Part shown: in pieces, positions 1-5,246 of the stretch
Layout: each line of letters opens with the position of its first letter
Numbering within the stretch: position 1 is the first letter of the stretch
NCBI GenBank assembly: GCA_002388885.1
Contig: DGNI01000075.1
Span: forward strand, 1-5,634
Source: Parvularculaceae bacterium UBA4496
Lineage (GTDB): Bacteria > Pseudomonadota > Alphaproteobacteria > Caulobacterales > Parvularculaceae
Direction: 5' to 3'
DNA length: 5,634 bases
Made by a program: the position numbers and the translations under genes
Notes under the pieces: model-generated
What the model saw: the letters and a program-made list of their open reading frames with translations, nothing else
The model's database searches: none
What the model was told of the DNA's origin: nothing

Positions 1-1266
1 GCCTGTCGGGTCGCCATTTGTAAAAATAATCCCGGCTTTTGACTCAGAAAATACTGGTAGGGAAACTCGAGCCGCCGATAAAAACTGTCCGTCAACGCCG
101 ATGGCGTCAGCCGAGCCGGTGCGCGCTGAAATAAGGCCGATATTCGCCGGGCCGGCTTTGCCGCTCAATTTGGCGCCCGCGACTATGTCGACAGGCTGGC
201 CGTTGACGATGCCGATATTGCGGGAAAAGAACGGCAACCCGTTGACCGGACCATTGTTGAAAATGCGCCCGCCGAATTCGAACACCGCTGAGTCCTGAAG
301 GAAAAAGTCGCGAGTTTCGGGAAAGAACAGCGAGAAGCGGCCGGTGTTGACTTGCCGCGCGTCGAGCGAGGTGTCGGAAAAGTCCGTGTTGAAGGTCAGC
401 GAGCCAGTGAGGGAAGGTGTCAGTTTGTAGAAAACATTGCCGCTGGGGTCCAAACTGAAGTCAGTTGAGTCTGTTTCCCAGTCATACGAGCCCGCACCGG
501 TGACAAACGCCTGCACTTCGAGGCCAATGCCGCTTTTCACATCGCGAATACCTTCAAGACGGCCCGGATTTGTAACGTCAATGCGGCCCCGGTTCTGGTC
601 AATATTTGACCAGCGGATTTCTTCATTTTCGCGCCTGATTGTGCGGATAATCTGGAAGTTCCATTCATCCAGCGACCGGTCGAATGAAATTGACTGAAAC
701 GGAATGGCGATTTCCGCAATCCAGCCGTCTTCTACAACACGCGCCTTCGCCCGCCAGATTGTATTCCATTCATCGCGAAAATTACTATTGTTCTCCACAA
801 GCGCGTCATTACGCGCGCCGTTGGGGTTTACGCCAAAAAAATAGCTGTCGCGGAACGATCCGAAAGGATCGATCAAAATTCTAATGCCGTCATCGTCTTC
901 AAGCGCCAGATCGCGTTGCATTTGTGAACGCCGAATGCCGTCGGGGTTGGAGTCATATGCATAAACGCCGATATAAAGATTTTTTTCGTCGTAAAGAATA
1001 TAGGCCCGCGTCGGTTGGCTGGGCATTGCGCCTTCTACCGGCTCGACCTGATAAAATTGCTCAACGGATTCTGCTTGCGCCCATACGGCGTCAGACAAAT
1101 CTCCGTCTATTGCAGGCGCATTATCGGGCGAGATACGAACAGCAGTGACCTGCGGCGTGTATCGCGCGAAGTCTCTGATCTGGGTTGGCTGACTGACGTC
1201 CTGGGTGCTGGCGAAGCCCGGCGCCGAGAGCAGGCTGACGGCGGCGGCGATACACAAACAGCGCAT
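1..1266 (-). CDS. CBM9-like / DUF5916 outer-membrane protein, 3' end outside window
   Basis: The minus-strand frame is open from an ATG at 1266 to the left edge, giving 422 residues without a stop; the C-terminus is missing. Residues 1-20 look like a Sec signal peptide (MRCLCIAAAVSLLSAPGFAS, cleavage near A19-S20). Residues about 45-220 resemble a family 9 carbohydrate-binding-like domain: IDGDLSDAVW at 53-62, a YDEKNLYIGVYAYD stretch at 92-105, and an acidic EDDDGIRILIDPFG segment at 123-136. From about 240 the sequence changes to alternating beta-strand character typical of the DUF5916 barrel, with its hallmark LFFPETRDFF at 313-322 and a PFFSRNIG motif at 345-352. Family members are usually 700-900 aa, so roughly half is visible. 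The ATG has a good ribosome site (AGGGAG, 1272-1277, 5-base spacing). Such proteins are thought to sit in the outer membrane and may bind or pass glycans or other polymers; the ligand is unknown. The gene follows yebC on the same strand, but a 210-base gap with a hairpin suggests its own transcription unit. Confidence 0.9.
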   Translation of the reverse strand, partial: MRCLCIAAAVSLLSAPGFASTQDVSQPTQIRDFARYTPQVTAVRISPDNAPAIDGDLSDAVWAQAESVEQFYQVEPVEGAMPSQPTRAYILYDEKNLYIGVYAYDSNPDGIRRSQMQRDLALEDDDGIRILIDPFGSFRDSYFFGVNPNGARNDALVENNSNFRDEWNTIWRAKARVVEDGWIAEIAIPFQSISFDRSLDEWNFQIIRTIRRENEEIRWSNIDQNRGRIDVTNPGRLEGIRDVKSGIGLEVQAFVTGAGSYDWETDSTDFSLDPSGNVFYKLTPSLTGSLTFNTDFSDTSLDARQVNTGRFSLFFPETRDFFLQDSAVFEFGGRIFNNGPVNGLPFFSRNIGIVNGQPVDIVAGAKLSGKAGPANIGLISARTGSADAIGVDGQFLSAARVSLPVFSESKAGIIFTNGDPTG

Positions 1267-1297
1267 TTGAACTCCCTAACAACGAGACGCGCCGACA

Positions 1298-1317
1298 ATA
1301 TGCCCTTAAGGGCTTAT
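1298..1317. promoter_or_regulatory. Palindrome upstream of the DUF5916 gene, candidate operator
   Basis: A perfect 12-base palindrome, GCCCTTAAGGGC (1302-1313), is extended by matching ATA/TAT arms outside a single mismatched pair, giving about 20 bases of near-perfect dyad symmetry. It lies 31 bases before the DUF5916 ATG, where a dimeric repressor or the transcript 5' end would be expected. A TATCAT hexamer (minus strand, 1316-1321) overlapping its upstream edge could be a -10 element, but no convincing -35 was found at the right distance. The function as an operator is inferred from symmetry and position only. Confidence 0.4.
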
Positions 1318-1322
1318 GATAC

Positions 1323-1336
1323 CGTTGAAATCAACG
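1323..1336. promoter_or_regulatory. CGTTGA-N2-TCAACG palindrome, candidate operator
   Basis: Six-base inverted arms CGTTGA and TCAACG are separated by AA, giving a compact 14-base dyad 57 bases before the DUF5916 start and 6 bases upstream (in the minus sense) of the 12-base-core palindrome element. The short spacer suits a helix-turn-helix dimer site better than an RNA hairpin. A related partial dyad (TTGAA-N2-TTCAA, preceded by CG) lies at 2284-2295 before the halogenase. Which protein binds, if any, cannot be told from this window. Confidence 0.35.
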
Positions 1337-1367
1337 AATTCTGGCTGATTTCCGCGCGAATGCTACA

Positions 1368-1390
1368 AAAGTCGCTTACGAGGCGACTTT
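1368..1390 (-). terminator. Hairpin downstream of yebC, possible intrinsic terminator
   Basis: The perfect 8-base inverted repeat AAAGTCGC / GCGACTTT flanks a 7-base loop and can gain a T-G wobble pair. Read on the minus strand the stem is followed by TTTTGT, so the right arm plus one further T forms a short T-run, as in a weak rho-independent terminator. It starts about 85 bases after the yebC stop and lies about 100 bases before the DUF5916 start, so it would separate the two minus-strand genes. The short T tract makes strong termination uncertain. Confidence 0.45.
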
Positions 1391-1476
1391 ACTGCGCAAC
1401 GCCTCAACCGCCATGCCGCTTATCGCAGAATGACAGCCGCTCGTCGGTTTGGGATGTGGTCAAAGTTGCTTATTCG

Positions 1477-2223
1477 CTAACCCGCGAGGCGTTCCATCTC
1501 TTCATCCGAGATTTCGAAATTGGCGTAGACGTTCTGCACGTCATCGCAATCTTCAAGCGCCTCTATAAGTTTCAATAGCGAGGCGGCTTTGTCGCCATCA
1601 ATATCGATGCTGTTTTGCGGACGCCAAGTGGGTTTCGCCGATGCAGCTTCACCGAATTTTTTTTCCAGCGCCGAACTGACTTCGGCGAGCTGATCGAATG
1701 CGGAATAGATTTCATGGGTTTCATCAGATGACTGCACATCGTCAGCACCCGCCTCGATAGCCGCTTCAAGCATTTCTTCTTCAGAGGCGACGCTTGCCGG
1801 ATATTCTACATAGCCCACAAGATCGAACATGAAGGAGACGGAGCCTGTCTCGCCAAGATTGCCGCCGTTCTTTGAAAAGATCGTGCGGACTTCGCTCGCC
1901 GCGCGGTTACGGTTGTCGGTCAAGGCCTCGACAATCACACCGACGCCGGCGGGACCGAAGCCCTCATACCGAATTTCCTCGAAATTCGATTCATCAGCAC
2001 TCGTTGATTTCTTGATGGCGCGGTCGATGTTGTCCTTGGGCATGGACTGCGCTTTTGCCGCCTGAATGGCGAGGCGCAGGCGCGGATTAAACTCGGGGTC
2101 GGCCGCGCCCATTTTTGCAGCGACGGTGATTTCTTTGGAAAGTTTCGAGAACATCTTCGACCGCCGGGCGTCCTGGCGCCCTTTGCGGTGTTGAATATTC
2201 GCCCATTTACTGTGACCGGCCAT
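1477..2223 (-). CDS. yebC: YebC/PmpR/TACO1 family protein
   Basis: This is a full-length YebC-family protein of 248 aa, the usual size. The N-terminus [20 protein letters not shown] is the family signature and fixes the start at the ATG at 2223. The helical N-terminal domain (about 1-75) includes the [10 protein letters not shown] and [10 protein letters not shown] segments (23-32 and 61-70). It is followed by [22 protein letters not shown] (split at 86-95 and 96-107) and by [17 protein letters not shown], ending near 133. The C-terminal part is very acidic ([17 protein letters not shown], 148-164; [13 protein letters not shown], 225-237), as in the family. Members were long annotated as DNA-binding transcriptional regulators; more recent work on bacterial YebC and mitochondrial TACO1 supports a cytoplasmic translation-factor role that relieves ribosome stalling, notably at proline-rich stretches. 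A purine-rich AGAGGA (2235-2240) lies 11 bases from the start, a rather long spacing. In many proteobacteria yebC sits beside ruvC; here its upstream neighbour is a divergent halogenase. Confidence 0.97.
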   Translation of the reverse strand: MAGHSKWANIQHRKGRQDARRSKMFSKLSKEITVAAKMGAADPEFNPRLRLAIQAAKAQSMPKDNIDRAIKKSTSADESNFEEIRYEGFGPAGVGVIVEALTDNRNRAASEVRTIFSKNGGNLGETGSVSFMFDLVGYVEYPASVASEEEMLEAAIEAGADDVQSSDETHEIYSAFDQLAEVSSALEKKFGEAASAKPTWRPQNSIDIDGDKAASLLKLIEALEDCDDVQNVYANFEISDEEMERLAG

Positions 2224-2267
2224 GGGTCTTCGCGTCCTCTTCTAAATACTGGGATGATCGAACGCCA

Positions 2268-2295
2268 CTTATGCCGCCCGGCGTTGAAAATTCAA
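2268..2295 (-). promoter_or_regulatory. Possible sigma70-type promoter for yebC
   Basis: On the minus strand TTGAAT (2290-2295) and CATAAG (2268-2273) are 16 bases apart, each matching four of six consensus positions. Transcription would start near 2261, giving a leader of about 37 bases before the yebC ATG. The match is modest and alphaproteobacterial promoters often diverge from consensus, so this is a candidate only. The -35 hexamer overlaps a short palindrome (2284-2295). Confidence 0.25.
2284..2295. promoter_or_regulatory. TTGAA-N2-TTCAA palindrome in the yebC/halogenase divergent region
   Basis: A 12-base dyad with five-base arms lies in the 150-base divergent gap, 78 bases before the halogenase ATG and overlapping the candidate yebC -35 box. 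It is preceded by CG, so its left half reads CGTTGAAA like the dyad at 1323-1336. It could be an operator serving either divergent gene. AT-rich short dyads also occur by chance, so confidence is low. No convincing plus-strand promoter could be picked out for the halogenase; TTGACC at 2327-2332 is a possible -35 without a good -10. Confidence 0.25.
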
Positions 2296-2362
2296 GGCCC
2301 CGCCTTCAACCATGAAGCGCCTAGCCTTGACCTGCCCCTCGCAAAGCCTGCAAAACAGGGCC

Positions 2363-2371
2363 GGAGGGAGG
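2363..2371 (+). promoter_or_regulatory. Ribosome binding site setting the halogenase start
   Basis: GGAGGGAGG lies just before the ATG at 2374, with 7 bases between its first GGAG and the start codon. The same frame stays open upstream for 62 more codons into the yebC coding region, but that extension has no family resemblance. This strong site, and the position of the flavin-binding motif close behind the ATG, decide the start. Confidence 0.85.
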
Positions 2372-2373
2372 CG

Positions 2374-3984
2374 ATGGCAAAGCCAATCCGCAATATTACG
2401 ATCGTCGGCGGCGGCACGTCGGGCTGGATTACCGCATGCCTTTTGGCCCGGTATTTTCAGCAAAAAATAACAGAGGGCGCGCTTTCCATAACGCTTATCG
2501 AAAGCCCCAATATCGGCATTATCGGCGTTGGCGAATCGACGGCGCGGCCGATGTCCGATCTGCTACGGGTTATTGGCGTATCCGAAAGTGAGTTCATCAA
2601 GCGCTGCAACGCAACGTTCAAACTTGGCGGCCTGTTTGTCGACTGGGATCGCGACGAAAACGGCAACAGCGTTTCCTGGATCAACCCGTTTTTCTCCCAA
2701 AGCGATTTGCATGGCGTCAATCCGGCGTATCTTTATGCACAATACGGGATGAAAAGAGGCGGCGGGCCGATCAAGGAAGATTTTACAGAAGCGATTTCCG
2801 TCTGCCCCGCGCTAATTCATAATTTTAAAGGGCCGCGTCCGATTGGGTCGAAGGATTATCAGTCGGAGATTCCGTACTCCTATCACATGGACGCCGTCGA
2901 GCTGGCGAAAATGCTGCAGGAACACGGCAAAAAACTCGGCGTGCGGCAGATCCTCGATAATGTACGGGAAGTGCGGTTTGACGATCGGGGGTACGTCAAG
3001 GAGTTGCAGCTCGAAGAAAACGGTGTTCATCCCGTTGAGTTTATTTTCGATGCGACGGGATTTGCGGGCGTCATCATCGGCAAGGCCATGGGCGAGCCGT
3101 TCGAATCTTACGGCAAGTACATGCTCAATGATCGCGCAGCAGTCGTGCAGATGCCGCATGATGACCCGCAAGCGCTTGAGCCCGCGTCACGGGCGACGGC
3201 GCTCGGCGCAGGGTGGTCGTTTCGCGTACCGTTGTTCAACCGGGTCGGCACGGGATACATTTTTTCCAGCAAATTCATTTCAGACGATGACGCTGTCGCG
3301 GAATTCAAGGCGTTTGCGAATGTGCCGGAAGACAAGGAAATGCGCGTCATCCGAATGCGTATCGGCAAAGTGCGGCGTTCATGGGTTAAAAACTGTGTGG
3401 CGATTGGCCTTTCAAGCGGGTTTGTTGAGCCGCTGGAAGCGACGGCGATCTACTCCGTACAGGTCGCATTGCAATGGCTTATACAATATTTTCCAGATAC
3501 TGAATTTAATCCAACTGTCACGGCGCGCTACAACAAGCTGATCGACGGCCTTTACGAAGAAATCGTCAATTTCATTGCCCTATTGTTTCACATCAGCAAT
3601 CGCGATGACACACCTTACTGGCGCGCTGCGCGCAATGACATGGAAGTGCCGGACGCGCTGAAAGAGAACTTGGAATTGTGGAAGCATACGCTGCCTGACG
3701 AGTTGGATCTGCCGCAGAGAACTTTTTTTACCCCGACCTCATATCGGGCCGCTTTGATGGGTAAGAGGTTTTGTATGGGCCGCGAATATCCGCAAACCTC
3801 AATATTTGGAAAAGAACATTGGGAAGAGTATCTGAATGCGCGGCTTTCGCGCGCGCAAAAGTTCCTCGATACGCTGCCCAGCCAGTATGACTTGTTGCGC
3901 CATATTCGCGGCGAGGCGCCGTTAAGTTCAAGCGGCGCTTCTTTCAGTATCAATCCCGGCATTCTGACCGGAGGCGGTATTTGA
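2374..3984 (+). CDS. Flavin-dependent halogenase, tryptophan halogenase family, substrate unknown
   Basis: From the ATG at 2374 the protein is 536 aa, essentially the length of PrnA (538 aa). Family members use FADH2, O2 and halide to make hypohalous acid, which halogenates an electron-rich substrate. Visible motifs: the flavin-binding GGGTSGW at 12-18; IGVGES at 50-55; the catalytic lysine in NATFKLG (K83); GWSFRVP at 280-286 where the family has GWxWxIP; GTGYIFSS at 292-299; and GLSSGFVEPLEATAIY at 345-360 with the catalytic glutamate E355. RDDTPYW (410-416) is also shared with PrnA. Departures from PrnA, compared from memory: the second Trp of WxWxIP is Phe (F283), the Ser after the catalytic Glu is Ala (A356), and the Gly after the following Thr is Ala (A358). 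The C-terminal tryptophan-binding segment of PrnA is not recognisable. No signal peptide is seen, so it is probably cytoplasmic and needs a separate flavin reductase, not found in this window. The stop overlaps or abuts the following SDR. A non-halogenating flavin monooxygenase role cannot be excluded. Confidence 0.92.
   Translation: MAKPIRNITIVGGGTSGWITACLLARYFQQKITEGALSITLIESPNIGIIGVGESTARPMSDLLRVIGVSESEFIKRCNATFKLGGLFVDWDRDENGNSVSWINPFFSQSDLHGVNPAYLYAQYGMKRGGGPIKEDFTEAISVCPALIHNFKGPRPIGSKDYQSEIPYSYHMDAVELAKMLQEHGKKLGVRQILDNVREVRFDDRGYVKELQLEENGVHPVEFIFDATGFAGVIIGKAMGEPFESYGKYMLNDRAAVVQMPHDDPQALEPASRATALGAGWSFRVPLFNRVGTGYIFSSKFISDDDAVAEFKAFANVPEDKEMRVIRMRIGKVRRSWVKNCVAIGLSSGFVEPLEATAIYSVQVALQWLIQYFPDTEFNPTVTARYNKLIDGLYEEIVNFIALLFHISNRDDTPYWRAARNDMEVPDALKENLELWKHTLPDELDLPQRTFFTPTSYRAALMGKRFCMGREYPQTSIFGKEHWEEYLNARLSRAQKFLDTLPSQYDLLRHIRGEAPLSSSGASFSINPGILTGGGI
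3970..3974 (+). promoter_or_regulatory. Ribosome binding site for the SDR, inside the halogenase end
   Basis: GGAGG lies in the last codons of the halogenase. It is 6 bases from a TTG (3981) and 12 bases from an ATG (3987) in the same frame. The better spacing favours the TTG, which shares bases with the halogenase TGA stop; the ATG would be the more usual start codon. Either way the two genes are set up for coupled translation. Confidence 0.6.
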
Positions 3985-4742
3985 GCATGGCGTTCGATCT
4001 CACCGGAAAGTCTGTACTCATCACCGGCGCGGCGCGCGGCATAGGCGCCGCGGCCGCAAGAATTTGTCACGAAGCCGGCGCGCGCGTCATCGCTCATGCA
4101 AGCGGGCCAAGCACGAATGCAGACAAAGTTGCGGTATCGATCGGGCGAAATGCGTATGATTTTCTTTATGAGGATCTTTCCACGCCGCGCGCTGGGTTTA
4201 GGCTCATGGAGCGCGTAGTTGAGAAAGCCGAAAGGCTGGATGCCGTCGTCAACAACGCCGGCGTTTATCTTCCATCGCCGCTAACCGGCGAGAAGGCGGA
4301 ATGGGAAGACGGCTGGGCGAAAACGCTGGCTGTCAACGTAACCGCTCCGGCGGATATTTGCCGCGCAGCGATTGCGCATTTCCGGGAAAAAGGCGGTGGC
4401 GCCATCGTCAACATCGCCAGCCGGGCAGGACATCGCGGCGATGGAATCGATAAAGCCGCCTATGCCGCATCGAAAGGCGCAGTGCTCGCCATGACCAAAA
4501 CCTGGGCGCGGGCGCTCGCCGGTGAAAACATCCTGCTTTATGCGATCGCCCCGGGATGGGTCGAAACCCGGATGGCGCCGCAGGATATCGAAAACCGCAA
4601 GAACGCCGTGCACGAAATTCCATTGGGGCGCGTGGCGCAGCCGGAAGAAGTGGCGGCGACGATCCTGTTTTTGTTGAGCGGCGCCTGTCCGTCGGCCACA
4701 GGCTCGACCATCGACATCAACGGCGCCAGTTACGTTCGCTGA
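3981..4742 (+). CDS. Short-chain dehydrogenase/reductase, classical FabG-like
   Basis: This 253-aa protein is a complete classical SDR, an NAD(P)(H)-dependent oxidoreductase of alcohols and carbonyls with a Rossmann fold. Motifs from the TTG start: TGAARGIG (15-22) for the cofactor, NNAG (91-94), the helix asparagine in LAVNVTA (N119), catalytic serine S147 in NIASRAG, YAASK with catalytic Y161 and K165, and PGWVET (191-196) after the active site. The C-terminus ends with GSTIDINGAS, close to the usual GxxxxVDGG region. The start is either TTG at 3981, best spaced from GGAGG at 3970-3974, or ATG at 3987, which would shorten the protein by two residues. It overlaps the halogenase stop (TTGA), so co-expression is very likely and a shared substrate or pathway is inferred. 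The exact substrate cannot be named; FabG-type ketoacyl reductase names are only nearest-family labels. No signal peptide, so cytoplasmic. Confidence 0.93.
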   Translation: MSMAFDLTGKSVLITGAARGIGAAAARICHEAGARVIAHASGPSTNADKVAVSIGRNAYDFLYEDLSTPRAGFRLMERVVEKAERLDAVVNNAGVYLPSPLTGEKAEWEDGWAKTLAVNVTAPADICRAAIAHFREKGGGAIVNIASRAGHRGDGIDKAAYAASKGAVLAMTKTWARALAGENILLYAIAPGWVETRMAPQDIENRKNAVHEIPLGRVAQPEEVAATILFLLSGACPSATGSTIDINGASYVR

Positions 4743-4915
4743 CGATGTTGCCAAATGCGCAGGGCCTTGCTAAACGCCGCGGCCAAGAGAGATTTATGTC
4801 CGAGATTGTCACCCGCTAAACCGCTTTGAGCGGCGCCAAGTGAAAACAGCGCCTGCAAACGCAGTCCGTTGATTTCCTGCGCCCGGTTTGGCTGACAAAT
4901 TGGACTTCCCTGAAA
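4743..4915 (+). other. Intergenic leader before the YjhX-family gene
   Basis: This 173-base gap has no convincing full gene. It holds a seven-codon reading frame, MSEIVTR (4796-4819), with a purine-rich AAGAGAGA just upstream, followed one base later by a small hairpin CCGCT-TTG-AGCGG (4821-4833). Further on CTGC, GCAG and CTGC segments (about 4850-4880) could pair in mutually exclusive ways. No clear promoter or T-rich terminator for the upstream SDR was found, so read-through from the halogenase-SDR operon is possible. No strong Shine-Dalgarno precedes the following ATG. Whether this is a regulatory leader is inference. Confidence 0.35.
4821..4833. repeat. Short hairpin CCGCT-TTG-AGCGG
   Basis: A five-base GC-rich stem with a three-base loop starts one base after the stop of the seven-codon frame MSEIVTR. 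It has no T tract on the plus strand, so it does not look like an intrinsic terminator for the SDR. It could be a leader RNA element or chance. Confidence 0.3.
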
Positions 4916-5176
4916 ATGAACATTTCGAAAGCGGAGCAGCGAACGCTCCATGCGCTCGCGCGCGGCGGCGCCATCCTCGTTGAAAAAGACGACAACGGAA
5001 AAATTATTGCTGTCAACTGCGCGACGCGCGAAGGCTGGACGCTGGAAGATTGCACGCTAGCCGTCTTCCAGAAGTTGAAACGCCGACGCTTGATTGCGTC
5101 TAGGAATGGCGGTCCGTACCGGGCGACGAAGCTCGGGCGGATCTCCGTGCGTGCGCAACTGGACAATCGCGCGTGA
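4916..5176 (+). CDS. YjhX/TopAI family protein (UPF0386)
   Basis: This 86-aa protein matches the YjhX family across its whole length, including the start [18 protein letters not shown] (1-18), [18 protein letters not shown] (38-55), the NGGPYR segment (64-69) and the ending VRAQLDNR (78-85), all very close to E. coli YjhX. In E. coli YjhX, also called TopAI, binds and inhibits DNA topoisomerase I and is counteracted by YjhQ, an acetyltransferase-like antitoxin encoded next to it. Here no YjhQ-like gene is adjacent: upstream is an SDR and downstream a serine hydrolase. Single-copy members without a partner are known in alphaproteobacteria, so this one may be a housekeeping or regulatory protein rather than an addiction toxin. 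The start is set by family length; the upstream bases lack a good Shine-Dalgarno. No signal peptide or membrane segment; predicted cytoplasmic, small and basic, with a winged-helix-like look to its second half. Confidence 0.9.
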   Translation: MNISKAEQRTLHALARGGAILVEKDDNGKIIAVNCATREGWTLEDCTLAVFQKLKRRRLIASRNGGPYRATKLGRISVRAQLDNRA

Positions 5177-5234
5177 TGAAACTGACGGCGTTTGGGAAAC
5201 CCGCATTGTCTGCTAGGTTCCGCACGAGACCTTC

Positions 5235-5239
5235 AGGAG
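5235..5239 (+). promoter_or_regulatory. Ribosome binding site of the serine hydrolase
   Basis: AGGAG lies 7 bases before the ATG at 5247. It selects this frame over an overlapping 82-codon frame that starts at the end of the YjhX gene and has no family resemblance. Confidence 0.75.
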
Positions 5240-5246
5240 CCAATCA

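Noticed and set aside
1015..1578. 187-codon plus-strand frame
   Set aside because: It is antisense to the DUF5916 gene, the gap and the end of yebC, with composition typical of a shadow frame and no recognisable domain.
1477..2223. Treating yebC as a dedicated regulator of the neighbouring halogenase
   Set aside because: YebC is a widely conserved housekeeping family; divergence from the halogenase alone does not support a dedicated role.
2188..2373. 62-codon N-terminal extension of the halogenase frame
   Set aside because: It overlaps the start of yebC, has no family resemblance, and the strong GGAGGGAGG plus PrnA-like N-terminus point to the ATG at 2374.
2843..3541. 232-codon plus-strand frame in the halogenase
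   Set aside because: It is a +1/+2 shadow rich in Arg and Ser inside a clearly functional halogenase; no domain is recognisable.
3615..4097. 160-codon minus-strand frame across the halogenase-SDR junction
   Set aside because: It is antisense to two well-supported genes and shows no family motif.
4730..4951. 73-codon minus-strand frame covering the gap before YjhX
   Set aside because: It looked mildly protein-like but runs antisense over the YjhX start, has no ribosome site that I can see, and matches no family I know.
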